39,153 nt of DNA from Corallococcus interemptor (GTDB lineage: Bacteria > Myxococcota > Myxococcia > Myxococcales > Myxococcaceae): NCBI RefSeq assembly GCF_003668875.1, contig NZ_RAWM01000084.1, forward strand, positions 1 to 39,153. Reading direction: 5' to 3'. Positions 1 through 10,173 of this stretch are shown piece after piece (the stretch's first letter is position 1; each line of letters starts with the position of its first letter). A program made the position numbers and the translations under genes. A model generated the notes under the pieces. It was not told the DNA's origin. It made no database searches and was given only the letters and a program-made list of their open reading frames with translations.

Positions 1-181
1 CCCAAAAGCCTTGAAGCCGCGGTAGCGGCCACACCTTCCGTGTGTGGCCCTCGCGGATCAGGTGGCGAAGCTAGGCACCCACCCCGGGACTGCCAACCGC
101 CTCACCGTGGGAAGAACAGGGGAACTGCCCTCCAGAACGTCCACTGGATGGCACCACCCCGGCCCGCCACGGCGGAAGACT
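1..181. other. Left-edge non-coding stretch with a small hairpin
   Basis: No convincing gene is seen here. A perfect 8-bp inverted repeat (ggccacac at 27-34, gtgtggcc at 42-49, 7-base loop) could be a weak terminator or part of a structured RNA lying downstream of pssA on the minus strand. It has no T-tract on either side. I compared it by eye with tmRNA, SRP RNA, RNase P RNA and 6S RNA signatures and found no match. Confidence 0.3.
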
Positions 182-835
182 TCAGAATTTCGGAATCCGC
201 AACGTCTTGCTGATCATCGCGCTGCCGCTGGCCACGTAGAGCAGCGCCAGCGGGTGCAGCGTGAGCGGACCCAGGTTCCACACCCCGCCCCACAGCGCGT
301 CCCCGATCCGCCCCTGCCAGGTGGCCGCCGCCAGCACCATCACCAGCAGGAGGCTGGTGGGGATGGGCGTGCCCTCGAAGTACTTCACCTTGCCGGTGCC
401 GTCGGACAGCTCCGCGGACGTGACGTTGAAGCGCGCCAGGCGGCTGATGCCACACGCGACGAAGTAGAGCAGCGCCGCCACGTCCAGGTTGCCGCGCAGG
501 CCCACCGCGAACGCCAGCGCCGCGGGCGCCATGCCAAAGGAGATGACGTCCGCCAGCGAGTCCAGGTCCGCGCCCAGCGGCGACTTGCGGAAGCGCCACC
601 GGGCGATGCGGCCGTCCGCCACGTCCATCGCCAGCGCCACCGGCATCAGGCAGAACGCCACCCACAGCCAGCGTGGGTTGCCCGTGGCCAGCGACTGCAT
701 GGCCGCCAGGATGGCCCCTGCTCCGGAGAAGCCGTTGCCGAGCGTGACGAAGTCCGCCAGCACGAAGGTGCGAATCATGGAGAAGTGGCGGCGCTGGCGG
801 CGGGCCGCGGGCGGTGACGAGGACTCGGGCGTCAT
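182..835 (-). CDS. pssA: CDP-diacylglycerol-serine O-phosphatidyltransferase
   Basis: This integral membrane enzyme makes phosphatidylserine from CDP-diacylglycerol and L-serine, the first step towards phosphatidylethanolamine. The protein (217 aa from the chosen start) has the CDP-alcohol phosphatidyltransferase signature D-x2-D-G-x2-A-R-x8-G-x3-D-x3-D, visible in DVADGRIARW followed by LGADLDSLAD. Several hydrophobic segments follow, and the tail FEGTPIPTS is typical of the PssA branch rather than PgsA. The open frame extends to 853, but the six extra codons look untranslated, so I chose the ATG at 835. It is divergent from the acylase gene at 976 across about 140 bp. The family is certain; serine as acceptor is inferred from overall resemblance. 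Confidence 0.9.
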   Translation of the reverse strand: MTPESSSPPAARRQRRHFSMIRTFVLADFVTLGNGFSGAGAILAAMQSLATGNPRWLWVAFCLMPVALAMDVADGRIARWRFRKSPLGADLDSLADVISFGMAPAALAFAVGLRGNLDVAALLYFVACGISRLARFNVTSAELSDGTGKVKYFEGTPIPTSLLLVMVLAAATWQGRIGDALWGGVWNLGPLTLHPLALLYVASGSAMISKTLRIPKF

Positions 836-975
836 GGCCCCCGTGTAACACACACCGTCTTTCCGGCTTTCCCAAACCCGCGACGCATCGCATCCGGGCG
901 TTCCATCTCCGTGGAAAAGTCAAATCCCAGAAACATTGACCGGCGAATCGCCACCTTCCTAGTCTCCGGGCCGCC

Positions 976-3555
976 ATGCCCGAGCACATCCCCGATAATC
1001 TCCCTTCCCGCGGGGGGTTCCGTTCTGTCCGGACCCGCCGTCTTTCCTTCTCTCTTTTCGCGTCCCTCGCGCTGCTGGCCACCGCCGGCTGTGACGAGGA
1101 TCCCAAGCCCGTGGACCCGGGCCCCGGCCCGGCGGCGCCGAAGTACACCGCGAAGATCAAGCGCACGTCCTACGGCATCCCGCACATCACCGCGGACAGC
1201 TACGGCAGCCTGGGCTTCGGCCAGGGCTATGCCTTCGCGCAGGACCACGTCTGCACCCTGGCGGATCAGATCCTCAAGGTGCGCGGCGAGCGCGCGCGCT
1301 TCCTGGGCCAGGGCCCGGGCAACCGGCACGTGGGCAGCGACATCGCGTACCTGGCCATGGACCTGATGGGGCGCGCGGAGAAGGCCTTCCCGACCCTGTC
1401 CCAGGAGATGCAGGACATGGTCACCGGCTACGTGGCCGGCTACAACAAGTACCTGGAGGACACCGCCCCGGAGGCGCGTCCCGCCGAGTGCGCCAACGCC
1501 CCCTGGGTGCGCCCCATCACCCCGGTGGACCTGCTGGCGTACAACACGGACCTGACGCTGCTGGCGGGCATCAACGCGCTGGCGCTCACCATCCCGTCCG
1601 CCACGCCCCCCACCGTGAGCGCGCAGTCCGTGGACCCGAAGCAGGCCGCGCTGCGCCCGCAGATGCCGTCCCTGGAGCAGCTGAACAAGCTGAAGACGTC
1701 TGACTTCGGCAGCAACGGCTGGGCCATTGGCGGTGAGCGCACCGACAACGGCAAGGGCATGGTCATGGCCAACCCGCACTTCCCCTGGGAAGGCGAGCTG
1801 CGCCTGTGGGAGAGCCAGCTGACCGTGCCGGGCCAGATGAACGTCTACGGCGTGGGCCTCATGGGCGTGCCGGCGGTGCTCATCGGCTTCAACGACAACG
1901 TGGCCTGGACGCACACGTTCTCCGCCGGCCAGCGCGCGACCATCTACCAGCTGCAGCTCGTGCCCGGGAAGCCGACCGTCTACAAGTACGGCACCGAGGA
2001 GCGCGCGATGACCTCCAAGACCTTCTCCATCCTGGTGAAGCTGTCGGAGGGGTCGCTGACCAACTACTCGCAGACCGTCTACTTCAGCCACTACGGCCCG
2101 ATGATCGCCTTCCCGGACTCGGCGGCCCCGGGCTTCCCGGCCGGCACGCTGGGCTGGAACGCCCAGACGGCGCTCACGCTGCGTGACGCGAACATCGAAA
2201 ACACCAAGTTCCTGGACCAGTTCCACGGCATGAACAAGGCCAAGACGCTGGCCGAGTTCAAGGCCGTCTACGCCTCCGAGCAGGGCCTGCCCTGGGTGAA
2301 CACCATGTTCGCCGACAAGGACGGCAACGCCTGGTACACGGACGCCACGCCCACGCCCAACCTCACCAAGGACGCGTACACGAAGTGGGCCACCGAGGCG
2401 ACCACGCCCGGACTCAACGTCACCTACGGCGTCTTCCAGGCCCTGGGCTTCACGGTGCTCAACGGAAGCGACCCGGCCAACGAGTGGCAGGTGGAGCCGG
2501 GCTCCCGCAGCCCCGGCCTGGTGCCCTTCACCAAGGTGCCGCAGCTGGAGCGCAAGGACTTCGTCTTCAACGCGAACGACAGCTACTGGCTGGCCAACCC
2601 CGCGGCGCCCATCACCGGCTTCTCCCCGCTGCACGGCTTCGAGAACGTCCCCCAGTCGCCGCGCACGCGCATGAACGCCAAGGTCCTCACGGAGGTCTCC
2701 GAGACGGGCGCCTCCGGCGCGGACGGCAAGTTCACCTTCGACGAGCTGAAGACGGCCGTGTTCAGCAACCGCAGCTCCATGGAGGAGCTGCTGCGCGCTT
2801 CCGTCGTGGAGCGCTGCACGGGCAAGACGACGGTCACCTACAAGGACACCACCGGCAAGGACAACGTCGTGGACATCAGCGAGGCCTGCGCGCTGCTGGC
2901 CGGCTGGAATGGCCGCTACGACGTGGACCAGAAGGGCGCGTTCATCTTCCGCGAGTTCCTGGGCGCCTACACCGGCGCGCAGCTGCTCAACAAGGGCCCG
3001 CTGTTCGACGTGGCCTTCGACCCGGCCAACCCCATCGCCACGCCCAACACCCTGACGGCCGCCCCGGCCACGGGTGACGACCCGGTGCTGGTGAAGCTGG
3101 CGCAGGCCGTCTTCACCATCAACCGTTCCGGCAACAAGCTGGACAAGACGCTGGGCGAGGTGCAGTTCACCACCCGCGCGGGCACCCCCATCCCCCTGCA
3201 CGGCGGCATGCACCGCGAGGGCGTGACGAACGTCATGTCCTTCGGCGCCGCCCGCACCACGGTGTTCGACTTCGCCCAGCCGCACTCGGCCACGTTCAAC
3301 AGCAACACCCTGCTGGCCAAGGAGGGCTACCCCATCAACAACGGCAGCTCCTTCATCATGGCGCTCCAGTTCACCGACGCGGGCCCCAACGCCAACGCCG
3401 TGCTGACCTACAGCCAGTCCGGCGACCCGCGGTCCCCGAACTACGCGGACCAGACGGCGCTGTTCTCCCAGAAGCAGTGGCGCCCCATCCTCTTCACGGA
3501 CGCGCAGATCGCCGCCGACAAGAACCTGGTGGAGACCACCGTCTCCGGCGGGTAG
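976..3555 (+). CDS. Penicillin acylase family lipoprotein (possible acyl-homoserine lactone acylase)
   Basis: This is an 859-aa N-terminal-nucleophile amidohydrolase of the penicillin G/AHL acylase family, which cleaves amides between an acyl chain and an amine. Residues 20-38 form a signal peptide ending in the lipobox LATAGC (Cys39), so it is probably a cell-envelope lipoprotein. The chain holds KRTSYGIPHITADS near residue 62, an alpha-like region, then DFGSNGWAIGG, where Ser246 after Gly245 is the expected autocatalytic nucleophile at the start of the beta chain. Downstream NPHFPWEG and the substrate-pocket region are also family-like. The length matches other secreted acylases. A strong terminator follows, so it is monocistronic. 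Substrate could be AHLs, beta-lactams or cyclic lipopeptides, and the sequence alone does not decide. No strong Shine-Dalgarno precedes the ATG. Confidence 0.9.
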   Translation: MPEHIPDNLPSRGGFRSVRTRRLSFSLFASLALLATAGCDEDPKPVDPGPGPAAPKYTAKIKRTSYGIPHITADSYGSLGFGQGYAFAQDHVCTLADQILKVRGERARFLGQGPGNRHVGSDIAYLAMDLMGRAEKAFPTLSQEMQDMVTGYVAGYNKYLEDTAPEARPAECANAPWVRPITPVDLLAYNTDLTLLAGINALALTIPSATPPTVSAQSVDPKQAALRPQMPSLEQLNKLKTSDFGSNGWAIGGERTDNGKGMVMANPHFPWEGELRLWESQLTVPGQMNVYGVGLMGVPAVLIGFNDNVAWTHTFSAGQRATIYQLQLVPGKPTVYKYGTEERAMTSKTFSILVKLSEGSLTNYSQTVYFSHYGPMIAFPDSAAPGFPAGTLGWNAQTALTLRDANIENTKFLDQFHGMNKAKTLAEFKAVYASEQGLPWVNTMFADKDGNAWYTDATPTPNLTKDAYTKWATEATTPGLNVTYGVFQALGFTVLNGSDPANEWQVEPGSRSPGLVPFTKVPQLERKDFVFNANDSYWLANPAAPITGFSPLHGFENVPQSPRTRMNAKVLTEVSETGASGADGKFTFDELKTAVFSNRSSMEELLRASVVERCTGKTTVTYKDTTGKDNVVDISEACALLAGWNGRYDVDQKGAFIFREFLGAYTGAQLLNKGPLFDVAFDPANPIATPNTLTAAPATGDDPVLVKLAQAVFTINRSGNKLDKTLGEVQFTTRAGTPIPLHGGMHREGVTNVMSFGAARTTVFDFAQPHSATFNSNTLLAKEGYPINNGSSFIMALQFTDAGPNANAVLTYSQSGDPRSPNYADQTALFSQKQWRPILFTDAQIAADKNLVETTVSGG

Positions 3556-3588
3556 TCCGCTCCACCTGACGGCCTGAAGCCTCACAGG

Positions 3589-3629
3589 AGGCCCCGGGAG
3601 CCACCGTGCTCCCGGGGCCTTCTTGTTTT
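3589..3629 (+). terminator. Rho-independent terminator after the acylase
   Basis: A perfect 12-bp inverted repeat (aggccccgggag at 3589-3600 and ctcccggggcct at 3609-3620) with an 8-base loop is followed by tcttgtttt. It lies 34 bases after the acylase stop codon. It is the clearest intrinsic terminator in the window. Confidence 0.9.
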
Positions 3630-3928
3630 CACGGGGAGTCGCCGTTGAAACTTGTCACAAGGAACGGAATAGGCAGACAGGGCCGGCGGCCCTGGCGTCT
3701 GTATTCAACATCCGCTAGCGAACATCCAAGGGGGTCCGCGAGGCGAGTACACAGTCCGTGACGCCGTCAGGCCCGTTGGGATGTGTCGTCTCAGCAATGT
3801 CAGCCTTCAGGGCTAGTTTCTTGACCGCGGGTGAAGGGCAGGATTGTCCCCCAGGCCCAGGGGAGAACGCCTGGAAGCGAACCGGCCGGGACGGCCGCTG
3901 GGCCTGACACGAAGGAGTCGCGAACGCC
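3630..3928. other. Intergenic region upstream of the small 150-aa gene
   Basis: This stretch of about 300 bp has no convincing gene; the minus-strand frames here run antisense into the next gene. It contains a compact perfect hairpin, cagggcc (3678-3684) / ggccctg (3688-3694), and a more AT-rich patch around 3640-3720 that is the likeliest promoter area for the gene at 3929. I could not place a -35/-10 pair with confidence. Confidence 0.35.
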
Positions 3929-4381
3929 ATGGCACTTCCGGTCTACAAGACAGACGTCATCGACAAGGTCTTCTTCCTGCGCTGGGACGCTCCACCGACG
4001 CCGGAAGAGATTCAGCAGGTGTTCCAGAAGATGCAGAACGCGTATCAGCAGCACCAGCAGCAGCCGCTGGTGCTGGTGACCATCGCGGGAGCGAAGTCCG
4101 CGGTCCCCAACAGCGAGCAGCGCCGCCACCTGTCCAACATGCTGTCGGACGCGCGAGCGCTGTTCTCGGAGATCCACGTCATCATCGAAGGCAACGAACT
4201 GCAGCACAACCTCCAGCGCGTCATCGTGTCGGGGATGCTCATCGTCACGCGCACGTATGACGACCAGTTCATCCGCGTGCACAAGAACGCGGACGGCGCG
4301 GCGGGCTTCATCGCCCGGCGGCTGGGGGTGGATGGCACTCAGGTGGTGAACGAAGCGCGGTCGCGCGGCGTGGTGATGTAG
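3929..4381 (+). CDS. Hypothetical cytoplasmic protein, possibly STAS/SpoIIAA-like
   Basis: This 150-aa protein has no signal peptide or membrane segment. It has an alternating beta/alpha pattern: strand VFFLRWDAP near residue 15, a Gln-rich helix (residues 28-46, with HQQQ repeats), strand PLVLVTIAG, a helix with QRRHLSNML, strand EIHVIIEG, helix VIVSGMLIV, then ADGAAGFIARRLG. This resembles the general layout of SpoIIAA/STAS-like or SEC14-like small folds, but I do not recognise a defined family and no Ser phospho-site can be assigned. The ATG at 3929 is preceded by aaggag about 10 bases upstream. It stands alone, flanked by terminators. I am confident that it is a gene, not of its role. Confidence 0.8.
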   Translation: MALPVYKTDVIDKVFFLRWDAPPTPEEIQQVFQKMQNAYQQHQQQPLVLVTIAGAKSAVPNSEQRRHLSNMLSDARALFSEIHVIIEGNELQHNLQRVIVSGMLIVTRTYDDQFIRVHKNADGAAGFIARRLGVDGTQVVNEARSRGVVM

Positions 4382-4395
4382 TCCCCGGGGGGATT

Positions 4396-4419
4396 CGGGG
4401 GCCCGGATACGGGCCCCCG
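4396..4419. terminator. Bidirectional terminator-like hairpin between convergent genes
   Basis: A perfect 10-bp stem (cgggggcccg at 4396-4405, cgggcccccg at 4410-4419) with a gata tetraloop lies between the stop at 4381 and the stop of the minus-strand gene at 4462. There is no T-tract, as is common in very GC-rich genomes. Confidence 0.65.
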
Positions 4420-4461
4420 GCCCCGCCCCCTGCTCTGGAAGCGCAGCACCCGCGCGGCTGT

Positions 4462-5295
4462 TCAGCCCCTCGCGCCCTGCCCCACCGGACGGCCCGGACG
4501 GGCGGCGCTGACGGAGCCGCGCACGTAGCGGTGGTCGAAGAGGTCCACGTAGAGGTACTCGGGCCAGGACACCATCGCGCGGGCCCCCAGCATCACCCCG
4601 CGCATGATTTCACTCACCATCAGCCCCGCGGCGGTGGTGGCGCCAATCACACACGTGGGCGCGTGGCCCTTCCCCTGGTAGCAGGCGTCCATGTACTCCT
4701 GGAGCATGTAGCTGCCCAGGTGCGGGATGATTTTGGGCAGGTCGATGCGGCCGTCCGGGAGGATGAACATCTCCTCGTAGAGCGGCGCGTCCGGCTGGAA
4801 GACGTGGAGCGCGGCGCCAAAGCCCAGCATCAGCCCGGTCATGATGGGGATGCCCGCCTGGCGGCACGTCTGGTGGAGGGACTCCTTGGCGCGGGCCCCC
4901 GCGATGTCGATGACCTCCACCACGTAGTCCACCGGCGGCAGGCCGCCCGCGCCCTGGAGCACGCTGGCCACGTTGTCGTCGGTGATGCCCTCCTTCACCT
5001 TGTGCACGCGCAGGTCCGGGTGGATGTCCCGGCACATGCGCTCCACCACGTCCACCTTGAACTGGCCCAGGGTGCTCTCGAAGCAGCCAATCTGCCGGTT
5101 GATGTTGTGGCGCTCGTACACGTCGAAGTCCGCGAGCGTCAGGCAGCCGAAGCCCAGGCGCGCCAGGTCCACCGCGCACTGGCCTCCGGCGCCTCCCACG
5201 CCGGCGACGAGCACGTGCGTGCTGGCCAGCTTGTCCATGGTCTGCGGGTGGAGGACGCCCAGGTTGCGCTGGAAACGGGGGTTCACGTTCGTCAT
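4462..5295 (-). CDS. ThiF/MoeB (E1-like) family adenylyltransferase
   Basis: This 277-aa Rossmann-fold enzyme belongs to the E1-like superfamily, which adenylates the C-terminus of a small protein or peptide, or an amino-acid-like carboxylate. The nucleotide loop reads VLVAGVGGAGG (residues 28-38), followed by the acidic strand LADFDV (Asp56, Asp58) and the E1-typical ERHNINRQIG (Asn66-Arg67-Gln68). The end of the domain has APTCVIGATTAAGLMVSEI, matching the MoeB/ThiF dimer helix. No CxxC zinc pairs are seen, unlike ThiF or MoeB, and no fused rhodanese or ubiquitin-like domain. It starts 12 bases after the methyltransferase stop with a gggagg ribosome binding site, so the two are co-transcribed. 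No ThiS/MoaD-like partner is encoded nearby, so the substrate is unknown. Confidence 0.88.
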   Translation of the reverse strand: MTNVNPRFQRNLGVLHPQTMDKLASTHVLVAGVGGAGGQCAVDLARLGFGCLTLADFDVYERHNINRQIGCFESTLGQFKVDVVERMCRDIHPDLRVHKVKEGITDDNVASVLQGAGGLPPVDYVVEVIDIAGARAKESLHQTCRQAGIPIMTGLMLGFGAALHVFQPDAPLYEEMFILPDGRIDLPKIIPHLGSYMLQEYMDACYQGKGHAPTCVIGATTAAGLMVSEIMRGVMLGARAMVSWPEYLYVDLFDHRYVRGSVSAARPGRPVGQGARG

Positions 5296-5307
5296 GAGAG
5301 GGCCTCC

Positions 5308-6024
5308 CTACTTGCGCATGCAGACGTAGAAGTTCTCGCCGTAGTAGTCGTCGCCGTCGGCCACCAGCGCCTCGCTGAAGCCCACCTTCTCCAGCAGCTT
5401 CACGGCCTGGTCCGTGTCCAGGAAGGTGACCATCTCGTTGGGGTCCGTGGTGAGCTTCTGGGCGCAGGTGCGGTGGTGGTTCACCGCGCGCTGGAGGGCT
5501 TCCGTCCACCGTCCCTGCGCCTCCCATTCCCGGATGGAGTTCTTGAGCACCAGCTCCAGGTTGGGCCGGGGGCGCTTGTTGCTCGTCATGCACAGGACGC
5601 CGCCGGGCTTCAGGTGCGTCCAGGCCTCGCGCAGCACGGCCTCCGGGTCGCGCACGTAGAAGAGGACGTTGTTCATCACCACCGCGTCCGCGGCCCCCTC
5701 CACCTCCAGCGGGAAGGACGACACGTCCCCGGGCAGGAGCGTCCAGCGGGCGCGCACCGGCTCCGGCTCCATCGCGCGGCGGCGCACGGCCAAAGCGAGC
5801 ATGGCCTGGTTGTTGTCGAACCCGACGACGCGCTGGCCCCGGCGCACCAGGGGCTCGCTCACCAGCCCCGTGCCGCACCCCGCGTCGATGACGTAGGAGC
5901 GCTCCCGGGTGTCGCGGAGGATCTTCTCGCGCTGCCGCTGGTAGCAGGGCAGCTCGGGGATCATCTGATCGTAGCTGTGCGCGAAGTCGTTCCAGATGTT
6001 GTCGACGAAGACGGTCTCGGGCAT
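5308..6024 (-). CDS. Class I SAM-dependent methyltransferase
   Basis: This 238-aa cytosolic methyltransferase has a classical Rossmann fold. Motif I is VIDAGCGTG (about residues 44-52), followed by the acidic strand VVGFDNN, motif LLPGDVSSFP, and post-motif PGGVLCMTS. The N-terminus, DNIWNDFAHSYDQM, resembles Methyltransf_11/25-type small-molecule or peptide methylases. It is the promoter-proximal gene of a two-gene unit with the E1-like adenylyltransferase, 12 bases apart. Its ATG is preceded by gggggagg. The substrate is not evident; the pairing with an adenylating enzyme suggests modification of a carboxylate, peptide or RNA (inference). Confidence 0.9.
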   Translation of the reverse strand: MPETVFVDNIWNDFAHSYDQMIPELPCYQRQREKILRDTRERSYVIDAGCGTGLVSEPLVRRGQRVVGFDNNQAMLALAVRRRAMEPEPVRARWTLLPGDVSSFPLEVEGAADAVVMNNVLFYVRDPEAVLREAWTHLKPGGVLCMTSNKRPRPNLELVLKNSIREWEAQGRWTEALQRAVNHHRTCAQKLTTDPNEMVTFLDTDQAVKLLEKVGFSEALVADGDDYYGENFYVCMRK

Positions 6025-6446
6025 GGGGCCTCCCCCTCGCGGGGAGTCAGGGTGAGACCTGGTGTTGTCCCCCGGGCCGCCTCCCCCGGGCGATTGCCCC
6101 GCCGTCTTCCCCTACCATCCAGGACTTGCCTGTTTCAGATGTGTGTGTTGGATTGAATGAACAAACACACCCTGGCGGGCCGGCGGGGGTGTCCGTTCAG
6201 TCCAGATGGGGCCGCGCCATCCGTGGTCCGCATGTCTCAGCATTGAAGCACGGGCAGTCCCGCGTTTCTTCACTCGGAGGGCGCTGGGACGCGCGTCCGG
6301 CGGCCTTCACCGGTGAAGCTTGCCCCACGGGGCAGCTCCAATGAATTCAACCACTTGGGCCCTGGCGCGGAAGGTGCTCTGGGAAGGCCTGCATCGGGAG
6401 GCACCGGGTGTCGGAGCCTGGTGCTTGTCTGCGTGGGGGACCCTCA
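6025..6446. promoter_or_regulatory. Divergent intergenic region with several inverted repeats
   Basis: This stretch of about 420 bp separates the minus-strand methyltransferase cassette from the plus-strand secreted hydrolase. I see no convincing gene; a 72-codon frame at 6126-6344 lacks a ribosome binding site and coding-like composition. It contains a 12-bp perfect palindrome ttcaccggtgaa (6306-6317), a near-palindrome tgccccacggggca (6321-6334), and gtgtgtt/aacacac arms (6143-6149 and 6164-6170) in the AT-richest part. These are plausible operator or promoter elements for the two divergent units, but no specific regulator can be named. Confidence 0.35.
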
Positions 6447-7838
6447 ATGCGAGTCGAGGTCGGTATGCGTAGGACGTTCAGCCTGTGGGTGGTGGTGGTG
6501 GTGTTCGTGGCGCTGCGCGCGAATCCGGGGGACGCGCACGAGCTGGCAATCCAGGCGGATCCGTGGACGCGTCCGTTGATGGCGGCGGGCCTGGTGGCCT
6601 CCAGCACGAAGCGCGAGGTGCTGGGCAGCGGGCTGGCGCACTACAGCTGGAAGGTGCGGGTGGGCACGGGGAAGTACGACGCCATCACGGTGCACCGGGT
6701 GGTGCGGGAGTCCTACCCGTGGGTCCCGGCGCGCACCCGCCGGGCGGTGTTCATGGTGCACGGGGACCTGTGGGGCTTCGCGCCCGCGTTCCTCACCAAC
6801 ACCTGCGTGACGACGATGCCGGAGGACCGCTCGCTGGCGGCGTACCTGGCCAGCGAGGACGTGGACGTGTGGGGCCTGGACCTGCGGTGGGTGGGGGTGC
6901 CGGAGTCGGAGACGGACTTCGCTTTCATGGCGGACTGGAACATCCAGACGCACGTGAAGGACGTGGGCACCAGCCTGGCGCTGGCGGACGTGGTGCGGCG
7001 GCTGGGCGGCAACGGCGGCGATGACCGGATGTTCCTCTTGGGCTGGAGCCGGGGCGCGACCATCGGGTACGCGTACCTGGACGCGGAGTCGCAGCGTCCG
7101 CGCGCCCTGCGCCGGGTGGACGGCTTCGTGCCCATGGACATGCCGGTGCGCTTCGGGCCGGACGCGGTGAAGCAGCGCGAGTGGGCGTGCGACCGGTACG
7201 TGGCGCTCCAGACCTCTCGCGACCAGGGCCGCACGGAAGGCGGCCTGCTGGGGGCCGGGGCGGGGCTGCCGGTGAAGCAGATGGGGTTGCTGGCGGACCA
7301 GGATCCCAATGGCTTCCCTCCCGGCGCGCCGGAGGCGCTCGGTGGCGTGACCAACCGCAAGCTCGCCATCGTCGCCGCGGGGAAGACCGAAGCCCTCTTC
7401 ACGCAGTACAAGTTCCGGGCCCTGACGCCGGACTACCACCTGGCCGGGAGCATCCCGGACATCAACGGCACGCCGGAGAGGACGGCCTTCACGCCGGAGC
7501 CCACCCTCTTCGACTACTTCCAGCTGGCGGCGCCCTACCAGAGCCTCAACGAGGTGGTGGAGACGGAGAAGCAGCTGTGCGGCCTGGACGTCCCCTATGA
7601 CGACCACCTGAAGGACGTGAAGGTGCCGGTGCTGTACGTGGGCGCGGGGGGCGGCGTGGGCCGCTACGGCGAGTACTCCACGCGCCTTCTGGGCAGCAAG
7701 GACGTCACCCACTTCATCGTGCGCACCCGCCCGGAGTCGCAGCGCGCGCTGGACTTCGGCCACGCGGACCTGTTCATCGCCCGGGACGCGCGCGTGCGCG
7801 TGTGGCAGCCCATCCTCCAGTGGATGCGGGCGCACTGA
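6447..7838 (+). CDS. Secreted alpha/beta hydrolase fold protein
   Basis: This is a protein of about 463 aa with an N-terminal signal peptide (RRTFSLWVVVVVFVALRA, cleaved near GDAHE) and an alpha/beta hydrolase core. The nucleophile elbow is GWSRG (Ser201 from the ATG at 6447). RRAVFMVHGD supplies the HG oxyanion region, and DFGHADLF near the C-terminus gives the probable catalytic His. PVLYVGAGGG precedes the acid-residue region. The open frame extends to 6408, but the ATG at 6447 has gggga 8-12 bases upstream; another ATG at 6465 is possible. The two Cys residues near residue 120 and the later CGLD would suit an extracytoplasmic protein. It is probably an esterase, lipase or lactonase, with substrate unknown. 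It is convergent with the sigma-54 regulator, the stops being 8 bases apart. Confidence 0.82.
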   Translation: MRVEVGMRRTFSLWVVVVVFVALRANPGDAHELAIQADPWTRPLMAAGLVASSTKREVLGSGLAHYSWKVRVGTGKYDAITVHRVVRESYPWVPARTRRAVFMVHGDLWGFAPAFLTNTCVTTMPEDRSLAAYLASEDVDVWGLDLRWVGVPESETDFAFMADWNIQTHVKDVGTSLALADVVRRLGGNGGDDRMFLLGWSRGATIGYAYLDAESQRPRALRRVDGFVPMDMPVRFGPDAVKQREWACDRYVALQTSRDQGRTEGGLLGAGAGLPVKQMGLLADQDPNGFPPGAPEALGGVTNRKLAIVAAGKTEALFTQYKFRALTPDYHLAGSIPDINGTPERTAFTPEPTLFDYFQLAAPYQSLNEVVETEKQLCGLDVPYDDHLKDVKVPVLYVGAGGGVGRYGEYSTRLLGSKDVTHFIVRTRPESQRALDFGHADLFIARDARVRVWQPILQWMRAH

Positions 7839-7846
7839 GGGCGGGG

Positions 7847-9640
<1,794 letters not shown>

Positions 9641-10173
9641 GGGGTGCGTCAATTGACCGGCCTCATGGCCGCCGCGCGGCGGGCATCCTGGAAGTCCACG
9701 GACATTGGGGGTGGGGGTTCTGCCTGATTCTTCCGTCATCGCAAGTCGGCGGCAAAGGGGTGTACCCCCGGCACGTCGCCATTGGACACGGGTCCGAAAT
9801 GCCCTGCCTGGGCGTGGTGCGCGTGACACCCCACACCGCACCACAACCCGAGCCATGAAACGCCGTGCTCCGGCGGTACGCATCCCACGCGACGGGCCGT
9901 GTCTCCCCTGCCGGTGTGTTGAACGATTCCAACCGGGCCGTCTGAAATTGATGTCTGTCTTTTCAATCCAAGCCTGCCTGGCATGCAGGCGGGCTCGGTG
10001 TCGCTTGTGTTCGAAATAGAACTTCGATATTCGGTTTATCACCTTGGAGTACGGCGGCCTTTGCTGCTGCCGGATTGCCCCGCCGCAAAGCCAGACATTC
10101 CCCGGCCGTGTCCCGCCTCCAGTCTTCGGAGCATGGCCTTTTACTGCCTGACCTTTCCCCCTGGGCCACCCCC
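9641..10173. promoter_or_regulatory. Divergent regulatory region between the sigma-54 activator and polysaccharide lyase
   Basis: This region of about 530 bp holds no convincing gene. It contains a 10-bp palindrome gtcaattgac (9648-9657) just upstream of the activator start, a perfect 8-bp inverted repeat gtggtgcg / cgcaccac (9814-9821, 9837-9844), a small stem gcctgc / gcaggc (9972-9977, 9985-9990), and an AT-rich patch around 9940-10045 that is the likeliest promoter zone for the lyase. I looked for a -24/-12 element (TGGCAC-N5-TTGC) and did not find a good one. A c-di-GMP riboswitch was considered and not supported. Confidence 0.35.

Noticed and set aside
1-181. A structured RNA gene (tmRNA, SRP, 6S or RNase P) at the left edge
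   Set aside because: A hairpin is present but none of the diagnostic conserved stretches of these RNAs could be found on either strand.
832-3585. A 917-codon minus-strand open frame opposite the acylase gene
   Set aside because: Its translation is Arg/Val/Gly/His-rich low-complexity sequence with no domain, while the plus strand encodes a clear acylase. It is a by-product of high third-position GC.
10040-10130. A c-di-GMP (GEMM) riboswitch before the polysaccharide lyase
   Set aside because: Only a short gcaaagcc string matches; the paired stems and the conserved second half are not present.
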